This document shows, one piece after another, positions 1-11,963 of a DNA stretch of 64,000 nt. The translations under genes and the position numbers were made by a program. Under the pieces are notes generated by a model that was not told the DNA's origin, ran no database searches, and saw nothing but the letters and a program-made list of their open reading frames with translations. The DNA comes from Pratylenchus scribneri (lineage: Eukaryota; Nematoda; Chromadorea; Rhabditida; Pratylenchidae), in assembly GCA_030063045.1 (NCBI GenBank), contig JAQSEB010000008.1:372001-436000 (forward strand). The letters run 5' to 3'. The number at the start of each line of letters is the position of its first letter. Position 1 is the stretch's first letter.

Positions 1-335
1 CTCTGCCAGCCGTCAATCCGCCCAATCGTTTCGTTCCTTCTTTCCACTCCCGTTCCCTTCTCGTCAAGAGCACAGAGGCGCCCCCTTCCTTCCTCCGAGA
101 GCTATCAATTTTGTGCTCGTCCACATTTCCCCTCCAGCGCCAATTTCTCATTGATGGGAAGGAAAGGAATAGTCAGCGATCGACATATAGCCATCAATCC
201 ATCCACCCACACCCATTCAACCCCCTCCAACTCCAATTCGTCCAAACAAAACCGAGGACGAGGCGGCCTCTCGCCAAATGTGTGTGTTTGTGTGTTGTTG
301 CAGCAAAATAAGCAACAAAATGAAAAGGCGCTTCT
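1..335. repeat. Exact duplicate of 3924-4258 (may extend left of the window)
   Basis: By eye every base of 1-335 matches 3924-4258 at an offset of 3923. The match stops at base 336. Content is pyrimidine-rich with a TGTGTGTTTGTGTGTTGTTG tract and no clear gene. Confidence 0.93.
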
Positions 336-1127
336 TCATTCGACCCATTAAAATGAAAATAAAGCAGTGGAAAGAGGCAGTCCAGGACAGATTGGTTTGC
401 TGCAGCGCCAACAGCTCCATTATAGGCCAAAGCCACACCAACCAACTCAATTTTGTCCCCCATAAAAAGATAAGCTGACCACAAATTGGCCTCCGATTCA
501 CAATCTCCGTGTGAAGGCCAAAAGGACTTTTCCCCCATTCATCTTTCCTTCCAGCAGCGCTGCCAATCGACCGAATGATTTTGCACTTGTTCTTCCCCCT
601 TCGTCCCGTGAGCGGAAATGATCATCCCAAAAGGTGGAAAATATGTTTAATGGGAAGAATACAGGGAAAAGGTGAGTCAGAGCCCAACAAAAAGGGTTCA
701 TCAGCCAGCTGGTTGGAATGGAAATGTTTTGAATAGGGGAAAAGCACAAATGAATTTTGTAATGAATACAAAATTAGAGCAAAGCAGAAAATAGGGCAAT
801 TTATGCAATGCTAATCAGTTGATTTTATTTGCCCACCTTTGCCCTAGGATTTTTTTATCATTTTTGTCCGAAATTGAAAAAAGATTAAATCATTAAAAGA
901 AGTAAATTTTTGTGTTCCTTTTTTCCGGTTATTAAGTAAGCAGTCCTTTTTTATAGCCCATTTTCTAGTATGTGATTTGATTATCAAAATAATGTTTGAT
1001 ACCTATGGATGGAATTGAAAATTAAACGAGAAAATGAGGCAAATGTTGATTAAAAATGAAATGATAAAAAGTGTAAAGGTTTTTCGCCTTTTTCAGGATC
1101 CTTTATTTCCTCATATTATGATATGAT

Positions 1128-1575
1128 CAAATATACCTTAAAACCTCTTTTATAAGCCCATGGGAGATTATTTTTCAACACTGCAAAAAATTGGGAATAT
1201 TTGAATATAACTTCTTAGTTAGTTTATGGACATTTGAACGAATTATACCGAATTTTGCTGAGCTTTATAGCAGAGTTTGGCAATTTCGGTCTAAGAAAAT
1301 CGATGAAATTTAAAACCAAAATTGGGAATTTTTGCTCTTTAAAACCGAAAATTGGAGAAACCGAATCCAAAAACCGGCATTTTTCCAAAACCAAAAACCG
1401 GGTTTAAAACCGAAACAGTCTAAAAATCGAAACTGTCCATCTCTACTTTATAGAGAACTAAAAAATACAATATATTTTCTAAATGTTCACATCATACTGC
1501 CAAGGAGCTAATTATTAGAGTCCTCAAACAAAATCTACAGTCGTGGGTGGGGAATTAAAAGAAGTTTTACGGTAA
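1128..1575. mobile_element. MITE-like repeat, family C, interrupted by an ACCGAAA repeat
   Basis: The left end TACCTTAAAACCTCTTTTAT and right end GGGGAATTAAAAGAAGTTTT plus ACGGTA are family C termini. The centre is replaced by a copy of the ACCGAAA repeat (about 1270-1450). Confidence 0.75.
1270..1450 (+). repeat. Dispersed ACCGAAA repeat (family B)
   Basis: About 170 bp with AAAATCGATGAAATTTAAAA, ATTGGGAATTTTTGCT, AAACCGAAAATTGGAGAAAC and CCGGGTTTAAAACCG. Further copies by eye: 12470-12640, 13915-14085, 32425-32545, 46350-46530, 50255-50425, 51470-51650, 53080-53265 on this strand, and 31140-31255 and 63680-63800 inverted. Confidence 0.85.
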
Positions 1576-3588
1576 TCAAATCAAATTGGGTTGGCCAATG
1601 ACAAATTGCGGTTGAATTTTAGGTATGTTGCATTTTTCTTTATCATTGTTTTGGCTCTTCATGTTCACATTCCCGGTGTTTTAATGAAGGAAGTTTTTGG
1701 GGGTTCCGCCTACGCTTCTCCATGGGTGTTTAGAAGGGAAATGGACGTCTTCTCCTCCTTTGGCCAATTCACGTTTTGGTTGGGGTTTGGAATCCAAGGA
1801 ATGTGGACGGCCAAAAAAGCACGCCTGTCCCACCTCCCCTCCTTCTTGGGTAAATAATACAACAAAAACGTGTTACCAAAAAATATTAAAAATAATAATA
1901 ATTGGTGGATGGTTTTTTTTGAATTTTGGTTGATTTATTACTGAAAAATGGGCACCAAAGAAGGGAAGGGAGAGGGGAGGGAGTACATGGTAATGAGAAT
2001 GATCAAATATACCCAAATTTTATGATGAGGCCAAAAACCGCCCCCAAAATTTGGCCCAATGGAAATTTGGGGGCAATTTATCAAATTTTCGGGATAGCAA
2101 AAAGCAAATGATGAATGAATATTCCACCGATAAAAAATTTTTTAGGGAGAATTTGTCTGGAAAGGATTATTGGAATAGAGTGGAGGAAATTATTCCCGAA
2201 ATGGCCGACTAAAAATTGATTGTCAAAAAAAGGATCCAATGATAGTGGAGTGGGATGGCCAATCTCTGCTGGGGGAGAAGAGGGTGGCAATAAGGAAGGG
2301 AAAAGGGACACCTGACTAACTGTGCTTTTTGAGGGGAAACAATAAATCAACCTGGATTAGATTAGATGGGAAAGAGAAGGCGGAAAGAAGGTGGGAAATG
2401 GAAATTGAATGAATGGCCAAGTTTACTGATCGGATTAAGGATTGGGTAAAAATAATAACGAAGGTGAGGGAATTGGTGTTGTTTTTAATGAAACCAATGA
2501 ATGATGTGGGTTTGGTATCCAAAGGAAAGGGAATAACACCAGCAGTTCGGTTGGTACCCTTCTTTTTTACCAAAAAGAAAAAGTAAGGGAAGTCCTCTTC
2601 TTGGGCCATCAGCAGGATTAGGGTTAGGGTCATCCTCACCTCAGGGATAGGATGGGACATAATCACCTCATGTATGTAACCCTAAAATCTATCCCTAACA
2701 CCCAAAGGGGGGACCCCCTTTACTTTTCCTACACTTTTTCAAGGGGAATATCAACCGAACTACTATTACCGAAAATGGGTAATTTAGAAGGAAAAGCCGG
2801 CACATTTTTGTGTTTTGGCGGCACCTTTGTATGTTCTGATGGCACATTTTTGTGTGATCCGATGAAATGAACCGAAAATTGAAAATGAGGGGAAACAAGC
2901 AAAAGCCAAAACACTAATAATTCTGGGCCGCCGCCGCCGGTCAACGCGGCCATCATCATCACACAAAACAAATGTGGGGTAGAAAAGCAAATGAATTGGA
3001 GGAGGAGGAAACGGGGTCGTCGTCCAGCAGCTGCCCCATTTTGTGATGATGATGAGTGGGAAGGAAAAGGGGGAAGGAGCAGCGAACGGCGCGCAGATGA
3101 TGATGGGGTCGCCGACCGCGCAGAAGCAGCAAAAGGAGGGCGGCAACAAACCTTTGAGGTGCGCCTTTTTGGACAAAATCGGGCCGCGCCGGCCTTTTTG
3201 GTTGGGGTTTTGGGGGTGGTTGTGGTGATCATCGCCTTTCGTCCCGGTTTTCGCCGAATGGCCGCCGGCCTTCACCTTCCTTCCCCTTTTTGCTTTTGCC
3301 ACTGCGCCTGGTACTGATTAGGGGGAAGGAAAGGGGGGAATGAATGGATTGATGGGGCCCGGAGGGGCAGCTCCTTCTTCCTTCCAACCACTTTAACCTT
3401 CCCTTCCCCTTCCTTCCTTCCAAACATCGTCCCACCTCCCCATCGTTCCCCATTCGCCACTTTTCCCCCGCGGTCATTCCGCCCACATTAAGCCGCTCGG
3501 GGCCTTCTTTGCATTATTATTCATCATCGCCGCTCATTGCCGCTGCCAATTGGGGTATTCATTCAATGGGAAGAGAAACTGGGGGAAA

Positions 3589-3810
3589 ATGGATTCTGAA
3601 TCGATCGCTCCTACGGCCGAAAGCGGGAAAAAGGGGGACGAAGAAGGCGAAGAATCGAAGAAGGCGAAGAAGGCGAAACAGGGGCGTGGTGTCCTCCCCA
3701 AAGGGGCCACATCACGGGCGGAAAGGAGAAGGAAGGGAAGGAATTGGAAAGGTGGCTGGCCCACCTCAATACTCCCGTTGTACATTTGTTGCTGTTTAGC
3801 AGGCAGAAAG
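3589..3810 (+). CDS. Possible first exon, Lys/Glu-rich (unassigned)
   Basis: ATG at 3589 opens MDSESIAPTAESGKKG followed by GEESKKAKKAKQ, and reaches a plausible donor (GTACGA) at 3811 in phase 0. The charged, low-hydrophobicity start resembles a disordered N-terminus. No downstream exon can be joined with confidence, so this may be spurious. Confidence 0.2.
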
Positions 3811-3923
3811 GTACGAGAGACGGGAGTGGCGAGAGAGGACCAGCCAAACAACCAACCAACCGACCTATTTTGCCCGTTTTGTGCGTTTGGTCTTCTTCCT
3901 TCGTTTTCGGCTGCAAATCAATC

Positions 3924-4258
3924 CTCTGCCAGCCGTCAATCCGCCCAATCGTTTCGTTCCTTCTTTCCACTCCCGTTCCCTTCTCGTCAAGAGCACAGAG
4001 GCGCCCCCTTCCTTCCTCCGAGAGCTATCAATTTTGTGCTCGTCCACATTTCCCCTCCAGCGCCAATTTCTCATTGATGGGAAGGAAAGGAATAGTCAGC
4101 GATCGACATATAGCCATCAATCCATCCACCCACACCCATTCAACCCCCTCCAACTCCAATTCGTCCAAACAAAACCGAGGACGAGGCGGCCTCTCGCCAA
4201 ATGTGTGTGTTTGTGTGTTGTTGCAGCAAAATAAGCAACAAAATGAAAAGGCGCTTCT
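3924..4258. repeat. Second copy of the 335-bp duplication
   Basis: Identical to 1-335. Identity ends at 4258, shortly before a family A fold-back element. Confidence 0.93.
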
Positions 4259-4394
4259 ATTGTGGTCGAGGGCTAATATGGAAGACCCATGGGACAAATT
4301 AATTAGAATGGGGACAAAAATAAAGGTCGAAAGGCCGATTGGAAAAATGGTCATTCATGAGAAGCCCAGGCTTTTAAGCCGGACGATTTTGTGT

Positions 4395-4770
4395 ATCTCG
4401 GCTTCTAGATTTCGTACAGACCCAGAATAGGCTCATTCAATGGTCGATTTACTACTATATGAAATTTCAATTTCAGAATTGCATTAACTTGTTTACTTAC
4501 ATTTTCCGCTAGATTCCCATTCCGCCTTCGGCGCCCTATCCCTAAGTGTATTAGAATGTGGATATGTTAGAAATGGGCCACAATATCCATAGCTCTAACC
4601 CCTAAAACGGTCTGAAATTGAAATATCATAGACAGTAGCAAATCGACTATGTCGAGCAGAATGAGCCTATTCATGAATCTTTGGGTTTCATAGAGGCTAT
4701 GATTCCCAAAATCGGCTTGCAAAAATCTTGGCCTTTTATGGTAAAGTTCAATTCCCCAAATCGGTCATTC
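4395..4770. mobile_element. Fold-back element, family A
   Basis: Inverted arms with ATCTCGGCTTCTAGATTTCG, GGTCGATTTACT and ATGAAATTTCAATTTCAGA on the left, mirrored by TCTGAAATTGAAATATCAT, AATCGACTATGTCGAGC and GATTCCCAAAATCGGC on the right. Confidence 0.8.
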
Positions 4771-5122
4771 AGATACTACATATATTCTAATTTCAAATAT
4801 AAGAAGAAATCAAATAAATAATTAATTAATTTGGACAATTTGGAAAAGAAGATTGCGAAAAATTGAGAATTTCTAACTAAAAAATGTAATTTATTGGGAA
4901 GGTCGATAAAGTAAAAATAATATTTTTGATTCGAACCGAATTTGGATTTGATCTTTTGATATTTTTGAGAAGAAGACAGAAATCACAACAAAATTTTGGT
5001 TCAAAATGAGAAATGAAGGTGGATATGGATTTGTGGGGGTTATTAAAGAGGGGTGGGGGATAAGTACACTCGGTGAAAATTAAGAAAAGCAAAGATCCAC
5101 ACAAATGGAGCAGCAAATGGAG

Positions 5123-6206
5123 GATGGATGGATGGATCTTTGGATTTTGATTACTTTTTCCTTAAATTCATTTTTGGGGTGGTGCTATTGCGTTACGTTA
5201 ATGCCTAATTTGTGATCAGAATTTAGCCAAAATACTCATCAGCCAGAGATGAGCTATTTGGCTTAGGTCATCGCAAAATCATTTATGAATATTAAAATAA
5301 ATTAAAAAATTGGTTGAATTACGTGAAATTAGCATGTTAGTAGATCCAGCTCAAGGAAAGTCAATTGGCAAAAATGACCAATTAAATTTGTAATAAATGA
5401 CCCCATATTTTTGGTGTAAATTAATAAACATATTTTAATTGTTTTAAAAATAATTTTAGTTGGGGCAAAATTTGTTTTGTTAGTTAATGTGTGCCAGTAA
5501 TATTGGATTTGGGAGCTGCTGTTGGGATCAAGCAAGTACCCAAAAATAATTCAAACCAAAATAAAGCGGCTGCAAATGGGGGGGGGGGGGGGGGAGGGGG
5601 TGGATGGATCTTTGGATTTTAATTTACTTTTTCCTTAAATTCATTTTCAGGTGCCATCGCAGATTTCATTAATGCCGAATTTGATCAAGAGAATTTATCC
5701 AAAATACTTACAGATGAGCCATTTGGCTTAGTCGATGAACATTAGAATAGTAAATTATCCAGGTCCTGATTATTTTTAAATGAAGGGTGCCCTTCATGGG
5801 TGATTACGGTAAGGGTTGCGGTTACGTGAGATGATACCATATCCCCTAACCCTATACTATTTGACCCATGGGGATACCGTTATCTTCCCTCTAGTTAATC
5901 CAAAAAATCTGGACCGGGATAATACGTAAATATCATTAAAAATTGGATGAATTGTGTGAAGTTAGCATTTTAGTAGATCCAAGGAAAGCCAATTGTATAA
6001 AAAATGACCAATTAAATTGAAATAAATGGCCATATTTGGCATGTACATAACTAAAATTAAAAAACATATTATGGCCATTTTCGAAATATAATTTTAATTG
6101 GGAGCAAAATATGTTTTGGAAGTTGATGTGTGCCAATAATATTGGCCTAGGGCTGATGTTGGGATCAAGCACCCAAAAATAATTCAAACCAAAATAAGCG
6201 GCTTTT
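5123..6206. repeat. Diverged tandem duplication (two copies)
   Basis: Copy 1 (5123-5575) and copy 2 (about 5600-6206) share GGATGGATCTTTGGATTTT at the left, CAGATGAGCCATTTGGCTTA-type sequence in the middle and CAAACCAAAATAA plus GCGGCT at the right. Copy 2 is longer because a family F element (5751-5930) is inserted. Confidence 0.85.
5751..5930. mobile_element. MITE-like element, family F, inside the tandem duplication
   Basis: The left end ATTATCCAGGTCCTGATT and right end (complement) ATTATCCCGGTCCAGATT form a terminal inverted repeat. Copy 1 of the duplication lacks it, so insertion followed the duplication. Confidence 0.75.
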
Positions 6207-6579
6207 CCCTCTCTATGGGCACCCGTCCCCCCTCGAACTTTCTGGGCGCATCGCGTCAAATATGGGACGGCTGCCTTCTCGGCTTTTCCCTCCCTCTCAT
6301 TTTGCGCGTGGATGGGCTGTGCCCTCATCATTCTTAAAAAAAAACCGTAAATGAATCCACCGCAACAGTAGAAGGAGGAAAGGAAATTGCGCAAATCGTG
6401 GTTGGCTTTACCCCCCAATTTTGGCTCAAAAATGGAAACACAGACATTTTGCCATTTTTGTTGGGGGGAAATAAATGAAATGAATTGGAATGATTTCCAT
6501 TTTAAGCCAACCTCCTTCAATTCCAATTCCTTCCATTTTCATGGATGACGTGCTTTTTCGTTAAGGGTGGGGAATGACT

Positions 6580-6910
6580 GTACGACAATTTCGGACGAAA
6601 CGGTCTGGTTCCGATGCTGGTAAAGCTGCGGTGGCATTGTTTATAGCATTTTATTAGGCATTAAATTAGCTACAAAAATGTATCAAAAACATTGGCCAAT
6701 TTTGAATATTCACCGAGTTATGGCCAAAAACTGCAGTATGGTTTAATTAAAATTTTGTTTTTTGGCCGTTTTTTGGCCATAATTTGGTGAATATTCAACA
6801 TTGGTCAATGCTTTTGATGTCATTTTGAGTTAATTTTATGCCTAATAAAATTCTATGAACAATGCCCCAGCAGCTTTACCATCGTACCAGGCCATTTCGT
6901 CCGAAAATGC
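6580..6910. mobile_element. Fold-back element
   Basis: The left arm TTTCGGACGAAACGGTCTGG plus GGTAAAGCTGC is mirrored by GCAGCTTTACCATCG and CCATTTCGTCCGAAAA on the right. Around 110 bp of similar sequence (GATTTCCATTTTAAGCCA through ATGGATGACGTG) flanks it on both sides (about 6454-6570 and 6930-7045). Confidence 0.8.
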
Positions 6911-8798
6911 GGCGGCCGCAAATTTAACCGTTAGGGGAATAAAATGAAATGCATTGGACGAATGATGAATGATTTCCATTTTAAGCCACCTCCTTCTTCA
7001 ATTCCTTCATTTCCATTTCCATGGATGACGTGATTTTTTTTTTGTTAAATGTGAATAAAAAGAGGGGGAATGATTGATCAAAAATGGAAATGCGAAGGTG
7101 GGCGTTGAGGGCGGTTTGGCCAAGAATGTTTGGTTCTCGTTGAATCCTTCGGGATGATGTGGAATGTGGAAAAGGCCAAGATATTTTTGAATGATGTGAA
7201 TGTTTTTGGCAGATATAAATTCATAAATAATATAAAAATATGGACGAACTAATTTGGAATGGGATTTGAATTCATGTGATAAGATAATCCATTATCCTCA
7301 TTCATTTCTCTAATTATCGTTTATCCTCCTTCAACCTTCACTAAACAAAGAGGAAAATTCCAATTCCAAATAATTTTTCTTTTTAAAAATATGAATATTT
7401 ATAGGTAATTTAACACAGGAAGACTTTATGCATAGAAAACTCTATACCTGATTTTTGTGCATCCGAATTTTGGATACTTGCCAATATCTACATAATAAGC
7501 TATTTAATAAAAAGCTTCTTTCTATATATGTAGAATTTAATATCAAAACAATTTTAGATAATTGACCAGAAATATTTATTATGGCCAAAAAGTCTCAATT
7601 TTAGTCTATTTTTCAGCGTTTATGTCTCCATTTTATTTAGCCATTTTTTTCCACTATGGACATATTTTTTTTAATTTCAATCAATCCACTAATTTTTTCT
7701 TTAATCAACTCATTTCACTCAGAACAATACAATTTTAACAAAATTGCTAAATTGAAGATATATTCACTTAAAAATGATAATTCGGATGCGCAAATTTTCT
7801 CGCAACCATAGCAGAAAAGTTATAGTAGAACAAATATGAATGATCGAATTTAATTAATTAATAAAGAAAATGGTCTATTTTAGAAAAAATAATTGAATTT
7901 ATGGCTATTGTTTAAAATTGTTATCAGAGTAAAGGAAACTAGCAGAATGATTAAAGTTGATTGTTGAATGGACATTTTCAGGGGACAATTCATGAATAAA
8001 AATGACCTCAATCTTCTCCAATGATTTTGATTTTTGACAAATCTTAACAGATGGAGGGGGGGGGGGGGATGTTCACTTTTTTTCACGCAAAAAGCGTCAT
8101 CACATTTGAAGAAGCGTCAATCCACCCCCAACTTTGAATCACTTCCTTCAATTACGTCATAAAATGGATTAAATTTGGAGAATGATTGCGGACAGCTGTG
8201 TGGCGGCTGGATGAATTGGAAAAAAACGGGGAAAAAGAGGAGGAATTGTAGTAGCCGAAAATGTGCGGGAAAATAGAGGAATGGAAATGGGATTGGTGGA
8301 GGATGCGCTGTTGGACGAAAATATATATTTTTATATGGAAATCAAAAATGGTAAAAGTTTTGTATTTATTAGGGAAACCAACGTAAGACGTAAATTGAAT
8401 AAAACTATTAATATACATTCATTTAGCATCAACAGCAGCCGAATGAATCATCCCGCCGGCAGAGGGGAAATGGGGATGGGGAAGGAGGAAAGGGCGCTGA
8501 AGGCTGAATTTGAATTGATTGAGGGATTAAAAAAATATTCTACAAAATTATCATTCATTAGAGAGAGGATTTTTATTTTCAGGTTTTGACCTATTTTTGT
8601 ACATATCAAATTTGAACTGTAAGAAAATTACATAAATAATATTTTTGTATATTAATTTCATGTTTTTGATATAATTTTTGACTTATTTTGGCACATTTCT
8701 GGAGAAAATTTCATTAGAAAAATGCAATAAAAATATAAAAATTACCTATTTTGAGATTTTCCAGATTATTTTTGGTAATTTCAAGGAAAAACAAATAC

Positions 8799-8895
8799 CA
8801 TAAATTCTCTATTAGAAGCCCACGGGCTTATAAATTTCAGAGTCTCTAGGGTGGGCGTTTAATAGAGAGTGGGCGTTTAATAGAGAATTTATGGT
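8799..8895. mobile_element. Small MITE-like element (about 97 bp)
   Basis: TACCATAAATTCTCTATTA at the left and its complement TAATAGAGAATTTATGGTA at the right, with two GGGCGTTTAATAGAGA direct repeats inside. Confidence 0.75.
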
Positions 8896-9675
8896 AGACA
8901 AGACACCTTAGGTATTTTATTATTTTTTTAATTTAAAAATCCACTCCTTATTTATCAGTTATTTATCAATTATTACAATTATTTTTCAACTTTTTAACAT
9001 TTTCTTAATGACCAGTATCACCACTACATAAAGCAATTTCTCATGTTATAAAAATTGGAAAATATCATGACTTCCGCCGTAGTAAATGGTAAATGGCTGG
9101 AAAAGGTAATTTATAAAGGAAAGGGATTTTGAAGGGAAGTAGCCGCGCATCCATCCACTCATCCTCCTTAAATATTTGGCAAAGTTAATGCCTTACAATT
9201 TAAAAAAATGGTAATGGGCTGGATGAATCCGGAAAAGAGATGAAACAAGAAATAAAATATTTCTCGAATTTTCGTTTTAATACATAAAATGTCAAGACGC
9301 AATCAACGGAGGAATATTGGTAATATTTTGCAAAAATAAATTATTAGGAAATTGAATTTAAAAGCAGATGAAAGAATATCGCTGATTAAAAAATTTATGG
9401 AGGTGATTTTTGGTAAATAATCCAATCGGCGGGCGGGAAGGGAATGGGATTATATCATTCGAAAGATATATGAATTTCCTCTATCGAAATTGTCTTATTA
9501 AATTTTTTTAAAATTATAATTAGGTAAATTAGAAGGATTTGGAATTTTATTCAAGGTAGGTAAGAATATTTCGCTAAATAAATTTTTGCTTTAATGCAAT
9601 GTCAAAACGCAATCAGTGGAATATTGATAATATTTATGTAAAAAAAAGTATTAAAAAATTGAATGGATAAGGCTA

Positions 9676-10310
9676 GAATTTCGGGTAATGTAGGGTTTGT
9701 TCCCCCCATTTTTTTCTGAAAATTTTTTTTATTTTATTTTAAGCTAAAAACGTGTATTTAAGGGTTTTCGGTGATGGGGAATCAGAATTTAGCATTAGTT
9801 TTTCATTAGCTATATAGGCTGAACCGTTATCGGTTCACAAACCGGTTTCGAAAAATTGAAATTTGTTATTTTGGGTCATATTATACATCAATCGACGTGT
9901 CTCGAATAGCTGATCTCGAATCTGCCATTAGTTTCGCCTAAAACCCGAAATTAAAAAAGTTATGTCCATTTAAGATTTCATAAGGTTTATAGGTGACCGC
10001 CCGACTAAAATAGTCATAACTTTTTTAGTTTTGAGTTTTATGCAAAATCGATTTTAGAATCATAATCAGCTCATCAAAACACGTCGATTGATTTATAATA
10101 TGACCCAAAATACCAAAGTTCAATTTTTCGAAACCGGTTTGTAAACCTGTACTGGTTCAGAAAATTTAATTTATAAAAAATAAATGCCAAATTCTGAATC
10201 CCTATCATCGAAAACCCCTAAATACACGTTTTTAGCTTAAAACAAAATTAAAAAAAAATTTGAGAAAAAAATAGGGGGAACAAACCCTACTATTACCGAA
10301 TTTCGAATGA
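9676..10310. mobile_element. Fold-back element (about 635 bp)
   Basis: Arms of about 250-300 bp: GTAGGGTTTGTTCCCCC, TTTTAAGCTAAAAACGTGTA and GGGTCATATTATACATCAAT on the left, each mirrored on the right. No ORF. Confidence 0.85.
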
Positions 10311-11551
10311 AAAATATCACTAAAATTTAGAAATTTGTTAAGGTGTTTTTTTGCTAATAATCCAATCTGGGAATGGGGGATTATTATATAATTTAAAAGA
10401 TTTAAATTTCCTATAGAAAAAATTTTTTTAAATTAATCAAATTAAAAGGTTCGAAAGGGATCTTTCTCCTCTAAAAATCATTTTGAAAATCTAAAAATTT
10501 AATGAAAATTCAGGATTTTCAAAATATTTATTTCGAAAATTGAAATAAATTCGATTATTATGGATTAAAACATTTTTTGAAAAAATGAACCGAAATTAGC
10601 CAAAAATTTGGGAAAAATTCAACAAATAAAAATAAAAAAAATGTTAGGTTCATTTAATTTTTATTAATTACTTAAAGGAATTCAGGAAGGATTGAATATA
10701 ATTGTATAATAAGGAAATGGAAAGGAGGGTGGTGTTTGCTTCCATCGATGTTTTTTTGGAATATTTAATTGAATTGGATTAATTTATATACTAAAACTTT
10801 GCTTTGATATGAGCCTAAATTTGTCAAATAAAAATAAATTAAAAATGGCCGATAATTTTGTGTACTTAAAGAAAGATTCTACAAAGATTGAATAGATAAA
10901 TAGGTAAAGGAAAAAGGAAAGTGTTTGCCTCAATCAATCCATCTCAAATCGGCCCCGCTGTGGGATTAATTGTGCCAGATGGACCCAACAAATCCTACTC
11001 ACTCACTCACCTTTCGCCAATTCTCGCGCATTTACCCGACTTTTCCACAAATTTGTTGATGGCACTCATCCATTTGGCCATCATCATATTTATTTGGCCT
11101 TTCTCCCCCCATTTCTTTTGTGGCAGATGGGTGGGAGCGGCTAATCCCGAATAAAGCCTTCACTCCTCCCTCACTTTTTACTTCGCAATCCCACGCAATC
11201 CCCTCCATTGGCAGTAAATCCCCTCCATTGCCCCATCCACCCGTCCATTCCGCACTGTACAAAAGATAAGAATTCAAATTCAAATTCAATAAGTAGAACC
11301 ACCATCATGTCAGAGGCATGGCATTCTCCTATTCTAAACCACGTTTCTGCCATTCAACAATTTTTCATTTTTTTCAGAATTGGAAGATGATTTAATATGG
11401 ATTATATGGATTGGAGATATATTTTGTAAATACACTTATTTATTTCTTATCAACAATAAATCATAAAAATATAGCAAATTTGATCTTTAAAAAATGAGAG
11501 ACAAATTGGATTTATTATTACATTCACAATCAGAAGAGATATATATGTTGC

Positions 11552-11963
11552 AGCCGATTTGGGGAAATTGGCCATTCCTGGGAAAGGCCGGGTGAAAAAC
11601 TGGCCATTCCCGGGAATGGCCAGTTTATCAGGTTGGCCAATTTGGGGAATCTCGGCTTCTAGGCATCGTACAGACTCGAGAGTGGGCTCATTCGACTCGG
11701 CATGGTCGATTTAGTCAATGAAATTTCAATTTCAGACCGGTATAACCCTAACCTTAGCCCCTAACCCTAGCCCCAAGCCACTAAAACCCATGCCGCCCTG
11801 AACCATAGCCCTAACCCTAACCCTAGCCCCTAATTCATTCTGAAATTGAAATTTCATTGACTAAATCGACCATGCCGAGTCGAATGAGCCCACTCTCGAG
11901 TCTGTACGATGCCTACTAGAAGCCGAGATTCCCCAAATTGGCCAATTCCCCAAATTGGCCGTG
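11552..11963. mobile_element. Fold-back element, family A (best preserved copy)
   Basis: Near-perfect arms: GAATCTCGGCTTCTAGGCAT, GTACAGACTCGAGAGTGGGC and CGACTCGGCATGGTCGATTT on the left and their complements on the right. The loop (11745-11845) is a degenerate CCCTAACCCTAGCCCC array. Confidence 0.9.

Larger units (their letters stand above)
336..2900. other. Non-genic stretch with MITE-like repeats
   Basis: I see no recognisable protein gene. 1128-1575 is a family C repeat interrupted by an ACCGAAA repeat. An ORF at about 1623-1850 starts after a possible acceptor (TTTTAG) and ends at a possible donor (GTAAAT), with a hydrophobic start, but I cannot assign it. Confidence 0.5.
2900..4258. 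other. GC-richer block with unassigned ORFs on both strands
   Basis: Base composition rises sharply here compared with the AT-rich flanks. Short open frames exist on both strands (for example around 2784-3302 minus and 3046-3160 plus), but none gives a protein I recognise and codon-level evidence is weak. Candidate first exons or promoter DNA of a gene outside the window are both possible. Confidence 0.4.

Noticed and set aside
194..538. 114-aa minus-strand ORF near the left edge
   Set aside because: It covers pyrimidine-rich duplicated DNA with a GT-rich tract; the second copy of the duplication does not preserve the same frame to its end.
5936..6526. 196-aa minus-strand ORF
   Set aside because: More than half of it runs through the second copy of a tandem repeat, and the translation has no recognisable domain or coding bias.
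11745..11845. Interstitial telomere
   Set aside because: The motif is CCCTAA/CCCTAG-like and degenerate; nematode telomeres are TTAGGC, and the block is the loop of a fold-back element.
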